Source: Bacillota bacterium (GTDB lineage Bacteria; Bacillota; Bacilli; Bacillales; Cytobacillaceae). Taken from it: a stretch of DNA of 5,058 nt. How positions within the stretch are numbered: the stretch's first letter is position 1; every line of letters begins with the position of its first letter. The stretch covers positions 1 to 5,058 of the forward strand of contig JAUZPT010000239.1 in NCBI GenBank assembly GCA_030705745.1. The letters run 5' to 3'. Under the pieces are notes generated by a model. The model searched no databases, was not told the origin of the DNA, and was given only the letters and a program-made list of their open reading frames with translations. The translations under genes and the position numbers were made by a program. Shown piece by piece: positions 1 to 5,058 of the stretch.

Positions 1-162
1 AAAGAAGGGACTGGCAAACATCATCGGGCGCTAGATGACGCATTGACCACCTTTAATATCTTTAAATTGGTGGAGAAAGATAAAAAATATTTACAAAAGC
101 CTGAGCCGACTACGATCGGAGACAGAGTTGATTTTTCGAAATTTTTAAATGAATTCGTATAA
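1..162 (+). CDS. kapD: KapD-like 3'-5' exonuclease, C-terminal 53 residues (5' end outside window)
   Basis: Only the C-terminus is present, read in frame from base 1 to a TAA at 160-162. The fragment contains HHRALDDA at its residues 7-14. This matches the ExoIII motif (HxxxxD) of DEDDh exonucleases, with H8 and D13 as the likely general base and metal ligand. The tail after it (FKLVEKDKKYL, then GDRVDFSKFL) resembles Bacillus KapD as I remember it. In B. subtilis, KapD inhibits the KinA branch of the sporulation phosphorelay, while the fold predicts a 3'-5' exonuclease of the DnaQ type. The first two exonuclease motifs lie upstream and cannot be checked. It converges on kapB, and the two share a hairpin terminator. 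The exonuclease family call is secure; the KapD name rests on tail similarity and the adjacent kapB. Confidence 0.85.
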   Translation, partial: KEGTGKHHRALDDALTTFNIFKLVEKDKKYLQKPEPTTIGDRVDFSKFLNEFV

Positions 163-200
163 AAGGCCAAATCACAAGCAACGTGATTTGGCCTTTATTT
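162..200. terminator. Shared (bidirectional) intrinsic terminator between convergent kapD and kapB
   Basis: A perfect 14-bp inverted repeat pairs 162-175 with 183-196 around a 7-nt loop. On the + strand it is followed by a T-rich run (atttta). On the - strand the stem ends in TTTT before the A/T-mixed kapD end. The left arm starts inside the kapD stop codon, and the T-run reaches the kapB stop codon at 200-202. It therefore probably ends transcription from both sides, more strongly for kapD because its U-tract is better. Confidence 0.85.
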
Positions 201-580
201 TATTTAAAATATTCTTTTTCTAGTTGTTCGATATTTTTTAAACTTTGGCTTGCCCAGGCGGATGGTGTTTCAAGACATTCTGCTTTTATCTTTTCGATGG
301 CCGTCTTCAAAGAGGAAAGATAGTCAGGAACCGTGTCCTCAAATGGCTTGACCATTTGTTTTGGCACATTTGTTTGTTCTCTGAAAGCGAGGGCGCGTCT
401 TTCGTGAAAAATTCCAACCTCGACATCTTTCGGATGATGCAAATCTCCTTGCATTGGATGTTTGAGCACAGCTAAAACGCGTACTAAATAATGCTGTGGA
501 CGGATGTCGGTAATTTCTCCGATGTATTTACCTGTTTTGTATATTGCAGTCACAACATCCCCGATTTTTAATTCGTTCAT
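200..580 (-). CDS. kapB: KapB, kinase-associated protein B (sporulation phosphorelay accessory)
   Basis: The gene encodes 126 residues. The ATG (complement of 578-580) was chosen because GGGGAG (complement of 590-595) sits 9 nt upstream. The frame stays open to 649, but that extension has no ribosome site and is low-complexity. The N-terminal half (about residues 5-70: IGDVVTAIYKTGKYIGEI, RPQHYLV, QGDLHHP, FHERRALAFREQTN) matches the KapB family, an SH3-like beta barrel. The C-terminal 45 residues look helical (about 84-126). In B. subtilis, KapB is needed for KinB-dependent entry into sporulation and has been described as a lipoprotein. Here there is no signal peptide, and the only cysteine is C102, so the sequence predicts a cytoplasmic protein. 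No kinB is present in the window. It converges on kapD and diverges from the cyclophilin gene. The family call is strong; the sporulation role is inferred from the B. subtilis homologue. Confidence 0.92.
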   Translation of the reverse strand: MNELKIGDVVTAIYKTGKYIGEITDIRPQHYLVRVLAVLKHPMQGDLHHPKDVEVGIFHERRALAFREQTNVPKQMVKPFEDTVPDYLSSLKTAIEKIKAECLETPSAWASQSLKNIEQLEKEYFK

Positions 581-614
581 ATTTTCACTCTCCCCATATT
601 GATTGTTTTCCTTT

Positions 615-642
615 ATTATGAAGTAGATGTGAAAAAAAACAA
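615..642 (-). promoter_or_regulatory. Candidate sigma-A promoter of kapB
   Basis: On the minus strand, TTGTTT (complement of 637-642) and CATAAT (complement of 615-620) are separated by 16 nt. The -10 box differs from consensus at one position and the -35 at three. Transcription would start near 608, giving a leader of roughly 28 nt before the ATG. The same -10 extended to CATAATA resembles forespore sigma-G boxes, but no sigma-G -35 is visible. Confidence 0.4.
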
Positions 643-694
643 AGTGCAAAAGAAATAACGATTGTTTAAAGTGAAAAAATGGAGGGATGATAAA

Positions 695-1429
695 ATGAAA
701 ATGAAAATTGCTGCTATGATGATGGTGGTTTTAATGCTGTCGGCGTGCGGGACAAGCACGAGTAAGTCCAATACAGTGAAAGATGCAAAAAAGGTTCCTG
801 AATCTTCACAGAACGAAGGGAGCAAATCAGTGGATAATGTTGTGTATCCTCAGTTAACGTCTAAAGTAGCTGAGAATGAGAAGTTGGTTGAAATGGAAAC
901 GACAATGGGAAATATAAAAATTAAATTATTTCCTAAGTACGCGCCGAAAGCAGTGGAAAATTTTATTAAACACAGTAAGGACGGCTATTATAATGGTTTG
1001 ATCTTCCACCGTGTAATCAAGGATTTCATGATTCAGGGAGGAGACCCGAACGGAACAGGAACGGGTGGAGACAGTATTTACGGCAAGCCTTTCGAGGATG
1101 AGTTCTCCAAGAATCTATTTAATTTAAGGGGCGCCCTTTCAATGGCAAATGCTGGTCCAAACACGAATGGAAGCCAGTTTTTTATTGTTCAGAAAACGTC
1201 GGTTGATCCCCAAATGCAAGGTGAAATGGAAAAAGCTGGTTATCCGAAGGAAATCATCGATGCGTATGCTAAACAAGGAGGCACACCATGGCTCGATTTT
1301 CACCATACTGTGTTTGGACAAGTCGTGGAAGGTATGGACGTTGTCGATAAAATTGCCAACACACCTGTAGGACCCGATGACAAACCTACACAAGATGTAT
1401 CGATTAAAAAAATAATCGTCATTCAATAA
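695..1429 (+). CDS. Lipoprotein cyclophilin-type peptidyl-prolyl cis-trans isomerase
   Basis: The gene encodes 244 residues. The ATG at 695 was chosen because GGAGGG (681-686) lies 8 nt upstream. Residues 1-17 form a signal peptide with a short basic start and a Met/Val/Leu core, ending in the lipobox LSAC with C18 as the lipidated residue. A Ser/Lys/Asn-rich tether (about 19-60) leads to a cyclophilin domain (about 63-244). Catalytic-cleft residues equivalent to human CypA are all present: R106, F111, M112 and Q114 in [14 protein letters not shown]151-N152; Q161 and F163 in SQFFI; W199-L200 and H204. It should isomerise X-Pro bonds in exported proteins on the outer face of the membrane. The stretch between F163 and W199 is about 28 residues longer than in human CypA, an extension I recall in other Firmicute cyclophilins. 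No terminator separates it from the next gene, so some read-through is likely. No clear promoter was found in 581-694. The enzyme class is certain; substrates are unknown. Confidence 0.95.
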   Translation: MKMKIAAMMMVVLMLSACGTSTSKSNTVKDAKKVPESSQNEGSKSVDNVVYPQLTSKVAENEKLVEMETTMGNIKIKLFPKYAPKAVENFIKHSKDGYYNGLIFHRVIKDFMIQGGDPNGTGTGGDSIYGKPFEDEFSKNLFNLRGALSMANAGPNTNGSQFFIVQKTSVDPQMQGEMEKAGYPKEIIDAYAKQGGTPWLDFHHTVFGQVVEGMDVVDKIANTPVGPDDKPTQDVSIKKIIVIQ

Positions 1430-1448
1430 GCTCATGTCGATGTAAGGC

Positions 1449-1477
1449 TTGGTTACCAATCTGGATACTGCTATAAT
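1449..1477 (+). promoter_or_regulatory. Sigma-A promoter for the small membrane protein gene
   Basis: TTGGTT (1449-1454) and a perfect TATAAT (1472-1477) are separated by exactly 17 nt. TGC immediately before the -10 box gives an extended -10 (TGnTATAAT). Expected transcription start is about 1484, leaving a leader of roughly 34 nt before the ATG at 1518. This is the best sigma-A match in the window. It lies just after the cyclophilin stop, so the downstream gene can be expressed independently. Confidence 0.7.
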
Positions 1478-1517
1478 AAATCATTGGAACATCGCCTTTA
1501 CGGAAAGGAAGATAAAA

Positions 1518-1727
1518 ATGATTCAATGGTTTGTTGTATCCGAGTTCTTATATTTTCCTGAAGATAAATCAGAATATATTCCGGCAGTCATTACGTTAGC
1601 GATTTTTGTCATAGCTGCTTTGATTGCAATGAGATTCTTCATCGTTATATCCAAGCGTGAAGCGAAGAAAACTGAAGAACTTGAAAAAAAATTAAAACAA
1701 CAAAGTGAAGTGGAAAGGAACAGCTAA
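1518..1727 (+). CDS. Small single-pass membrane protein with a charged coiled-coil tail, function unknown
   Basis: The gene encodes 69 residues. The ATG at 1518 has AAAGGAAG (1504-1511) 6 nt upstream; earlier in-frame codons overlap the promoter and lack a ribosome site. The protein begins MIQWFVVSEFLYF, followed by an acidic patch (EDKSEY, 15-20). One hydrophobic segment runs over about residues 21-45, interrupted by R39. A Lys/Glu-rich tail (46-69, with heptad-like EELEKKLKQQ) looks helical or coiled-coil. The charge pattern (acidic before, KR after the segment) predicts N-out/C-in. There is no lipobox or cleavable signal. I do not recognise a named family. It has its own promoter and also lies downstream of the cyclophilin with no terminator between, so it can be made alone or by read-through. 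Coding status is supported by the promoter, ribosome site, membrane-protein composition and the terminator exactly at its end. Confidence 0.8.
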   Translation: MIQWFVVSEFLYFPEDKSEYIPAVITLAIFVIAALIAMRFFIVISKREAKKTEELEKKLKQQSEVERNS

Positions 1728-1750
1728 TACAGCTGTTCCTTTTTGTTTTT
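1714..1750 (+). terminator. Intrinsic terminator overlapping the end of the small membrane protein gene
   Basis: A perfect 12-bp stem pairs 1714-1725 with 1731-1742 around a 5-nt loop (AATAC). It is followed by a T-tract (ttttgttttt, 1741-1750). The left arm encodes the last residues of the gene, and the stop codon TAA (1725-1727) sits at the loop edge. It ends the cyclophilin/small-protein transcription unit. Confidence 0.9.
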
Positions 1751-1781
1751 CTTGATTTAGCATTTATACGATTCAATCTGC

Positions 1782-1807
1782 GTTTAATAACGGTGCTTAG
1801 TGGTGAT
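1782..1807 (+). promoter_or_regulatory. Weak candidate promoter upstream of sodC (sigma-B-like)
   Basis: GTTTAA (1782-1787) equals the sigma-B -35 consensus as I know it. After 14 nt, GGTGAT (1802-1807) matches 4 of 6 positions of GGGTAT. An overlapping sigma-A reading (TTTAAT 1783-1788, GATACT 1805-1810, spacer 16) is equally weak. Some promoter is expected here because the gene follows a strong terminator, but its type is not resolved. Confidence 0.2.
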
Positions 1808-1844
1808 ACTAGAGTACAAAATGTCTTTTTGGAGGTTAATATTG

Positions 1845-2399
1845 ATGAATAAGTGCTGGATGCTGATTCCGGTCCTATTTTTGGCAGGGTGCACGCAAGG
1901 AAATCCTAAAAAAATAAATGTAATGATGTATAATGCTTCGGGGGATTCAGTTGGAAAAGTCATTGTGTCTGAACAGCCGAAAGGAGTCAAGCTAGAGGTA
2001 AATGTAGATGGTTTATCACCCGGTGTGCATGCCATTCATATTCACGATAAAGGCAAATGTGTAGGTCCCGATTTCAAATCTGCAGGAGGACATTTTAATC
2101 CTGATAAAAAGAAACATGGCCTTCTACATCCGAAGGGAGCGCACGCAGGTGACCTTCCCAATTTAATTGTTGGAACGGATGGAAAAGCAAAAGCAGTGTT
2201 AATGGCACCGCAATTAACGTTAAAGGATGCAAAAAACTCACTCTTCACAAAAGAAGGTACTTCCATAATCATTCATGAGGGAAAAGATGATGGAATGACC
2301 CAGCCTGCAGGAAATGCTGGAAATAGGGTTATATGCGGAGAGATTTCAATGAATAAAGGCCAAAAAGGGCAAAAAAAATCGCAGGATGAAAAGAAATAA
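1845..2399 (+). CDS. sodC: Lipoprotein Cu/Zn superoxide dismutase
   Basis: The gene encodes 184 residues. The ATG at 1845 has GGAGGT (1831-1836) 8 nt upstream; an in-frame ATG at 1821 has no ribosome site. A short signal peptide ends in the lipobox LAGC with C16 lipidated, so the enzyme is anchored outside the membrane. The Cu/Zn SOD domain covers about residues 23-168. Copper ligands are H65 and H67 (GVHAIHIHDKG), bridging H83 (AGGHFNP) and H144 (SIIIHEGKDDG). Zinc ligands are H83, H91, H100 and D103. The disulfide pair is C72 and C164, and the active-site arginine is R161 (NRVICGEI). All catalytic positions are intact, so it should dismutate superoxide to peroxide and oxygen. This differs from B. 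subtilis YojM, reported to lack two copper ligands. The last 15 residues are a Lys/Gln tail beyond the usual fold. The gene is monocistronic, with terminators on both sides. Confidence 0.95.
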   Translation: MNKCWMLIPVLFLAGCTQGNPKKINVMMYNASGDSVGKVIVSEQPKGVKLEVNVDGLSPGVHAIHIHDKGKCVGPDFKSAGGHFNPDKKKHGLLHPKGAHAGDLPNLIVGTDGKAKAVLMAPQLTLKDAKNSLFTKEGTSIIIHEGKDDGMTQPAGNAGNRVICGEISMNKGQKGQKKSQDEKK

Positions 2400-2415
2400 A
2401 ACGCAAATGTTGGTT

Positions 2416-2456
2416 GAGAGGGTGACTCTTTCCTTTGGAGTCACCCTCTTTTATTT
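2416..2456 (+). terminator. Intrinsic terminator after sodC
   Basis: A GC-rich stem pairs 2416-2428 with 2438-2450. It has 12 Watson-Crick pairs plus one G-U at the base. The loop is 9 nt and is followed by TTTTATTT. It lies 16 bp after the sodC stop and separates it from the maltose operon. Confidence 0.93.
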
Positions 2457-2489
2457 GTGTAATTTTAAGTGCAACTATCATTAATAATG

Positions 2490-2503
2490 TGCAAGCGTTT
2501 TCT
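2490..2503 (+). promoter_or_regulatory. CcpA catabolite-responsive element (cre)
   Basis: TGCAAGCGTTTTCT matches 13 of 14 positions of the cre consensus TGWAARCGYTWNCW; only position 3 differs. It lies upstream of a maltose-catabolic operon, where CcpA control is expected. It ends about 60 bp before the TATAAT box. That is far upstream for simple promoter occlusion, so it may act with the second site in the leader or control an upstream activator or promoter. Confidence 0.75.
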
Positions 2504-2541
2504 CTTTCAAACGAAAAGAGGTCAATATAAAAAAATATTCA

Positions 2542-2570
2542 TTTTTTTTTGAGTTAGTATTGATTATAAT
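2542..2570 (+). promoter_or_regulatory. Probable sigma-A promoter of the maltose phosphorylase operon
   Basis: TATAAT (2565-2570) is a perfect -10 box. With a 17-nt spacer the -35 position (2542-2547) is TTTTTT within a 9-T run, a poor match to TTGACA. The good -10 with a bad -35 suggests dependence on an activator, or weak basal activity. Expected start is about 2577, giving a leader of about 74 nt. Confidence 0.55.
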
Positions 2571-2591
2571 AGAGGCATACGATTTTGGATG

Positions 2592-2625
2592 GCAATTTTT
2601 TTTCCTTGTTTGGGAAAACGGTTGC
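2592..2625 (+). other. Potential hairpin in the maltose operon leader
   Basis: In the RNA, 2600-2605 (UUUUCC) pairs with 2613-2618 (GGAAAA) around a 7-nt loop. After an internal loop, GCAA (2592-2595) pairs with UUGC (2622-2625). The element ends 12 nt before the ribosome site at 2637-2641, leaving that site free. There is no U-tract directly after it, so it is not a terminator. Confidence 0.35.
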
Positions 2626-2630
2626 ACAAA
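2609..2630 (+). promoter_or_regulatory. Second LacI/CcpA-type operator-like pseudo-palindrome in the leader
   Basis: The 22-bp site is centred on CG at 2619-2620, as in LacI-family operators. The outer arms TTTG (2609-2612) and CAAA (2627-2630) are perfect inverted repeats, and 8 of 11 position pairs are complementary overall. The inner GGAAAACGGTTGCA (2613-2626) matches 12 of 14 cre positions. It lies downstream of the predicted transcription start and just before the ribosome site, so bound protein would act as a roadblock. It could be bound by CcpA or by a maltose-specific LacI-family regulator; the sequence does not decide. Confidence 0.45.
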
Positions 2631-2650
2631 TTTAATAGAGGATGAAAAAC

Positions 2651-4948
2651 ATGAAGCGATTATTTAATGTGGATAATTGGAAAATTATCGAAACGGGAAT
2701 CCATAAAGAAGATTTTAGGCTTGCGGAAAGCATAATGAGCCTTGGAAACGGGCATATGGGCATGAGAGGGAACTTTGAAGAAACATATTCTGGCGACTTC
2801 CATCGCGGTTCTTACATAGCCGGAGTCTGGTTTCCTGATAAAACGCGTGTAGGCTGGTGGAAAAATGGCTATCCTGATTATTTCGGTAAAGTAATCAACT
2901 CGATCAATTTTATCGGTATTCGTGTATTTGTCGATGGCAACGAGATCGATCTTCATCGCGATCAAGTTGAAGAATTTTACCGTGAGCTCGATATGCAGCA
3001 TGGCGTGTTAACGCGTAAGTTCACCGTTGTTCACGGCGAAAAAAGAACGGAAGTCGAAGCATTCCGCTTCTTATCCGTTGCGGACCATGAATTGGCAACT
3101 ATCCGCTATACGGTTACCGCGAAAAATTACGATGGCGAAATTTCTTTCGTACCTTATCTGGATGGAGACATTCGCAATGAGGATTCGAATTACGATGAGG
3201 ATTTTTGGGAAGAAATCAGCAAGGAAGTTTCAGATTACAACGGTAGCATTGTTATGAAAACGAAGGATAATCCGTTCGGTACACCAACCTTTCAGGTAGC
3301 CGCATCGATGGCTATTGTTGCAAATGGCGAAGTGAAAGCGGTCACATTTTCGGGAAAGAATGAATATGTGGACAATACAATTACAATGACGGCCAAAAAG
3401 GGACAACCCGTCACGCTTCAAAAATACGTCGCTGTCACGACCGACCGCGATTATGAAGCCTCCGACTTGATCGAAAAAGGAAAAAGAGTTTTGGAACGAA
3501 GTGTTGCAAAGGGTTTTGAAGCATTGCTTGACGAGCATAAAAAGGGATGGTTGAAGCGCTGGGAAATTGCCGATGTGGAAATTAGTGGCGATGAGGAGGC
3601 GCAGCAGGGAATCCGCTTTAATTTGTTCCAACTGTTCTGTACCTATTACGGTGAAGATGCCCGCCTGAACATCGGCCCTAAAGGATTCACGGGTGAAAAA
3701 TACGGTGGAGCGACTTATTGGGATACTGAAGCGTATGCGATCCCGCTTTATTTATCAACGGCTTCACCGGAAGTATCGCGCAATCTTCTTGTGTATCGCC
3801 ACAACCAGCTTGAAGGTGCATTTCACAATGCTCGCCAGCAAGGCCTTAAAGGCGCGCTTTATCCAATGGTTACATTTACAGGTGTAGAGTGCCACAATGA
3901 GTGGGAAATTACATTTGAGGAAATTCACCGAAATGGTGCGATTGCGTATGCCGTGTACAATTATGTTAATTATACCGGCGACAAAAAATACCTTCATGAA
4001 TATGGCATCGATGTTTTGATGGGGATTTCCCGTTTTTGGGCGGATCGTACCCATTACAACAAAAAGAAAGACCAATATATGATTCATGGGGTTACTGGAC
4101 CTAATGAGTACGAAAACAATGTCAACAATAATTGGTACACCAACCTGATTGCAACTTGGACACTCAAATATACGCTTGAGGTGATCGAGTATTTAAAACA
4201 AAACGGATTTGAAAGCCGCCTTGAGGCTCTTGAAGCAAGCGAAGGCGAATTGGCTAAATGGCAGGATATCATTGCGAAAATGTACTTCCCTTATGACGAA
4301 GAACACGGTGTGTTTATTCAGCATGATACCTTCCTGGATAAAGACCTAATGGTAGCAGATGATCTGAATCCTGCGGACCGTCCGCTTAATCAAAAATGGT
4401 CGTGGGATAAAATTTTGCGCAGCTGTTTTATTAAACAAGCAGATGTTCTTCAAGGTCTATATTTCTTTAATCATGATTTTACGGAAGAAGAAAAACGTCG
4501 CAATTTTGAATTTTATGAGCCGATGACCGTTCATGAGTCATCTTTATCACCGTGTATCCATTCCATTTTGGCTGCAGAGCTCGGCATGGAAGAAAAGGCA
4601 TACGAAATGTATAACCGGACAGCACGCCTAGATTTGGATAACTTTAATAACGATACAGAAGATGGGTTGCACATTACGAGCATGACAGGTTCATGGCTTT
4701 CGATTGTTCAGGGATTTGCAGGAATGAGAACGGCAAATGAAACGCTATCCTTTGCTCCGTTCATTCCGCAGGCTTGGAAGAGCTATACGTTTAAAATTGT
4801 TTATCGTGACCATTTGATTCAGGTGAAAGTGGATAGAGAGCATGTGACCCTTTCGCAGGATGGGCCTGCGCTTTCGATGAAAGTATACAATGATGTAGTT
4901 GTATTGGAAGAAAATGGCCAATTGGCAATCGCGCTTAAGCGCAACTAA
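2651..4948 (+). CDS. mapA: Maltose phosphorylase (GH65 family; YvdK/MapA type)
   Basis: The gene encodes 765 residues, a normal length for the family. The ATG at 2651 was chosen because AGAGG (2637-2641) is 9 nt upstream; the in-frame ATG at 2642 directly abuts that site with no spacing. The enzyme is cytoplasmic and converts maltose plus phosphate to glucose and beta-glucose-1-phosphate by inverting phosphorolysis. Approximate domain order is an N-terminal beta-sandwich (1-270), helical linker (270-320), (alpha/alpha)6 barrel (320-690) and small C-terminal beta-sheet domain (700-760). The general acid is expected to be E486 in [10 protein letters not shown], aligning with the catalytic Glu of Lactobacillus brevis maltose phosphorylase. 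The specificity loop reads [14 protein letters not shown] (411-424), as in maltose phosphorylases. Conserved K595-Q596, H628 and H674 (HITSMTGSW) are consistent with the phosphate pocket. The alternatives, trehalose or kojibiose phosphorylase, are less likely given the close resemblance to YvdK. It is followed 15 bp later by pgmB, which uses its product. Confidence 0.95.
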   Translation: MKRLFNVDNWKIIETGIHKEDFRLAESIMSLGNGHMGMRGNFEETYSGDFHRGSYIAGVWFPDKTRVGWWKNGYPDYFGKVINSINFIGIRVFVDGNEIDLHRDQVEEFYRELDMQHGVLTRKFTVVHGEKRTEVEAFRFLSVADHELATIRYTVTAKNYDGEISFVPYLDGDIRNEDSNYDEDFWEEISKEVSDYNGSIVMKTKDNPFGTPTFQVAASMAIVANGEVKAVTFSGKNEYVDNTITMTAKKGQPVTLQKYVAVTTDRDYEASDLIEKGKRVLERSVAKGFEALLDEHKKGWLKRWEIADVEISGDEEAQQGIRFNLFQLFCTYYGEDARLNIGPKGFTGEKYGGATYWDTEAYAIPLYLSTASPEVSRNLLVYRHNQLEGAFHNARQQGLKGALYPMVTFTGVECHNEWEITFEEIHRNGAIAYAVYNYVNYTGDKKYLHEYGIDVLMGISRFWADRTHYNKKKDQYMIHGVTGPNEYENNVNNNWYTNLIATWTLKYTLEVIEYLKQNGFESRLEALEASEGELAKWQDIIAKMYFPYDEEHGVFIQHDTFLDKDLMVADDLNPADRPLNQKWSWDKILRSCFIKQADVLQGLYFFNHDFTEEEKRRNFEFYEPMTVHESSLSPCIHSILAAELGMEEKAYEMYNRTARLDLDNFNNDTEDGLHITSMTGSWLSIVQGFAGMRTANETLSFAPFIPQAWKSYTFKIVYRDHLIQVKVDREHVTLSQDGPALSMKVYNDVVVLEENGQLAIALKRN

Positions 4949-4963
4949 GGGAGGATATTGTTC

Positions 4964-5058
4964 GTGGCCAGAAAACTTAAAGCGTTTATTTTTGACCTTG
5001 ATGGAGTTATTACCGATACAGCAGAGTATCACTATTTAGCGTGGACGGCGCTGGGGGA
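4964..5058 (+). CDS. pgmB: Beta-phosphoglucomutase, N-terminal 31 residues (3' end outside window)
   Basis: The gene starts at GTG (4964) with GGGAGG (4949-4954) 9 nt upstream. An in-frame TTG at 4958 would leave only 3 nt to that site. The visible protein carries the HAD motif [15 protein letters not shown], with D11 as the phosphorylated nucleophile and D13 as acid/base. It also has H23 and W27, in the pattern of beta-phosphoglucomutase (L. lactis PgmB and B. subtilis YvdM/PgcM). The enzyme converts beta-glucose-1-phosphate to glucose-6-phosphate in the cytoplasm. The 15-bp gap from maltose phosphorylase without a terminator indicates one transcript. Motifs II-IV lie beyond the window. Confidence 0.92.
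   Translation, partial: MARKLKAFIFDLDGVITDTAEYHYLAWTALG

Noticed and set aside
581..649. N-terminal extension of kapB to the upstream in-frame start at 649
   Set aside because: It has no ribosome site, is biased in composition, and overlaps the predicted kapB promoter; the internal ATG at 580 has a good ribosome site and the family's usual N-terminus.
1430..1450. Possible terminator after the cyclophilin (AAGC...GCTT)
   Set aside because: The stem is only 4 bp with a long loop and no T-tract.
1139..1459. 106-residue open frame on the minus strand
   Set aside because: It lies antisense to the cyclophilin coding region, has no ribosome site, and shows no recognisable protein features.
1821..1844. 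Earlier in-frame ATG for sodC at 1821
   Set aside because: There is no ribosome site before it, and the GGAGGT at 1831-1836 would lie inside the gene; the ATG at 1845 gives a standard lipoprotein signal.
2502..2520. Hairpin CTCTTTC / GAAAAGAG downstream of the cre
   Set aside because: It has a 4-nt loop and a bulged A, is upstream of the predicted transcription start, and has no U-tract; more likely chance in an A/T-rich region.
2526..2531. TATAAA as an alternative -10 box for the maltose operon
   Set aside because: No -35 element at any acceptable spacing; TATAAT at 2565-2570 is a better match and closer to the gene.
2541..2603. Runs of 7 A, 9 T and 8 T upstream of maltose phosphorylase as a terminator or attenuator
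   Set aside because: No stable stem precedes either T-run; they may bend DNA or act as the AT-rich promoter region, but nothing specific can be claimed.
3230..3631. 133-residue open frame on the minus strand inside maltose phosphorylase, and similar antisense frames at 2660-3001, 3764-4087 and 4745-5032
   Set aside because: The sense frame is a complete, well-conserved enzyme; the antisense products look like composition shadows with no family resemblance.
2651..4948. Trehalose or kojibiose phosphorylase instead of maltose phosphorylase
   Set aside because: The specificity-loop sequence and overall resemblance to YvdK favour maltose; GH65 specificity cannot be proven without an assay, so this is only a lower-ranked option.
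1..5058. A novel defence, toxin-antitoxin or mobile system
   Set aside because: All large genes belong to recognised housekeeping or catabolic families, there are no inverted terminal repeats, repeat arrays or recombinases, and the one unknown gene lacks features of a toxin or antitoxin pair.

Overview
The window looks like ordinary chromosome of a low-GC, endospore-forming Bacillaceae bacterium. It carries homologues of the sporulation-linked genes kapD and kapB, AGGAGG-type ribosome binding sites, sigma-A style promoters, CcpA-type operators and U-tailed terminators. No mobile element, CRISPR array, tRNA, rRNA or phage gene was seen. The maltose phosphorylase and the beta-phosphoglucomutase both closely resemble the Bacillus subtilis YvdK and YvdM proteins as I recall them, but the species cannot be fixed from sequence alone.

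Layout, left to right: the 3' end of kapD (+), a hairpin terminator shared with the convergent kapB (-), and a 114-bp divergent intergenic region. Next come a lipoprotein cyclophilin (peptidyl-prolyl isomerase, +), a 69-residue single-pass membrane protein of unknown function with its own strong-looking promoter, and a terminator overlapping that gene's stop codon. These are followed by a lipoprotein Cu/Zn superoxide dismutase (+) with its own terminator. After a 251-bp gene-free regulatory region comes a GH65 maltose phosphorylase (+), followed 15 bp later by the start of beta-phosphoglucomutase (+), which runs off the window edge.

There are two functional themes. Genes at 695-2399 encode envelope-anchored proteins that act outside the membrane on protein folding and superoxide, plus a small membrane protein. 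Genes from 2651 onward form a catabolic pair: maltose phosphorylase turns maltose and phosphate into glucose and beta-glucose-1-phosphate, and PgmB converts the latter to glucose-6-phosphate. The upstream region holds a good CcpA cre match, a perfect TATAAT -10 box with a poor -35, and a second LacI/CcpA-like pseudo-palindrome in the leader, which fits carbon catabolite control.

I found no convincing undescribed system. The items most worth a second look are the two-operator arrangement and leader hairpin before maltose phosphorylase, the independently promoted unknown membrane protein, the complete metal-ligand set of the SOD, and a KapB that lacks any lipoprotein signal.
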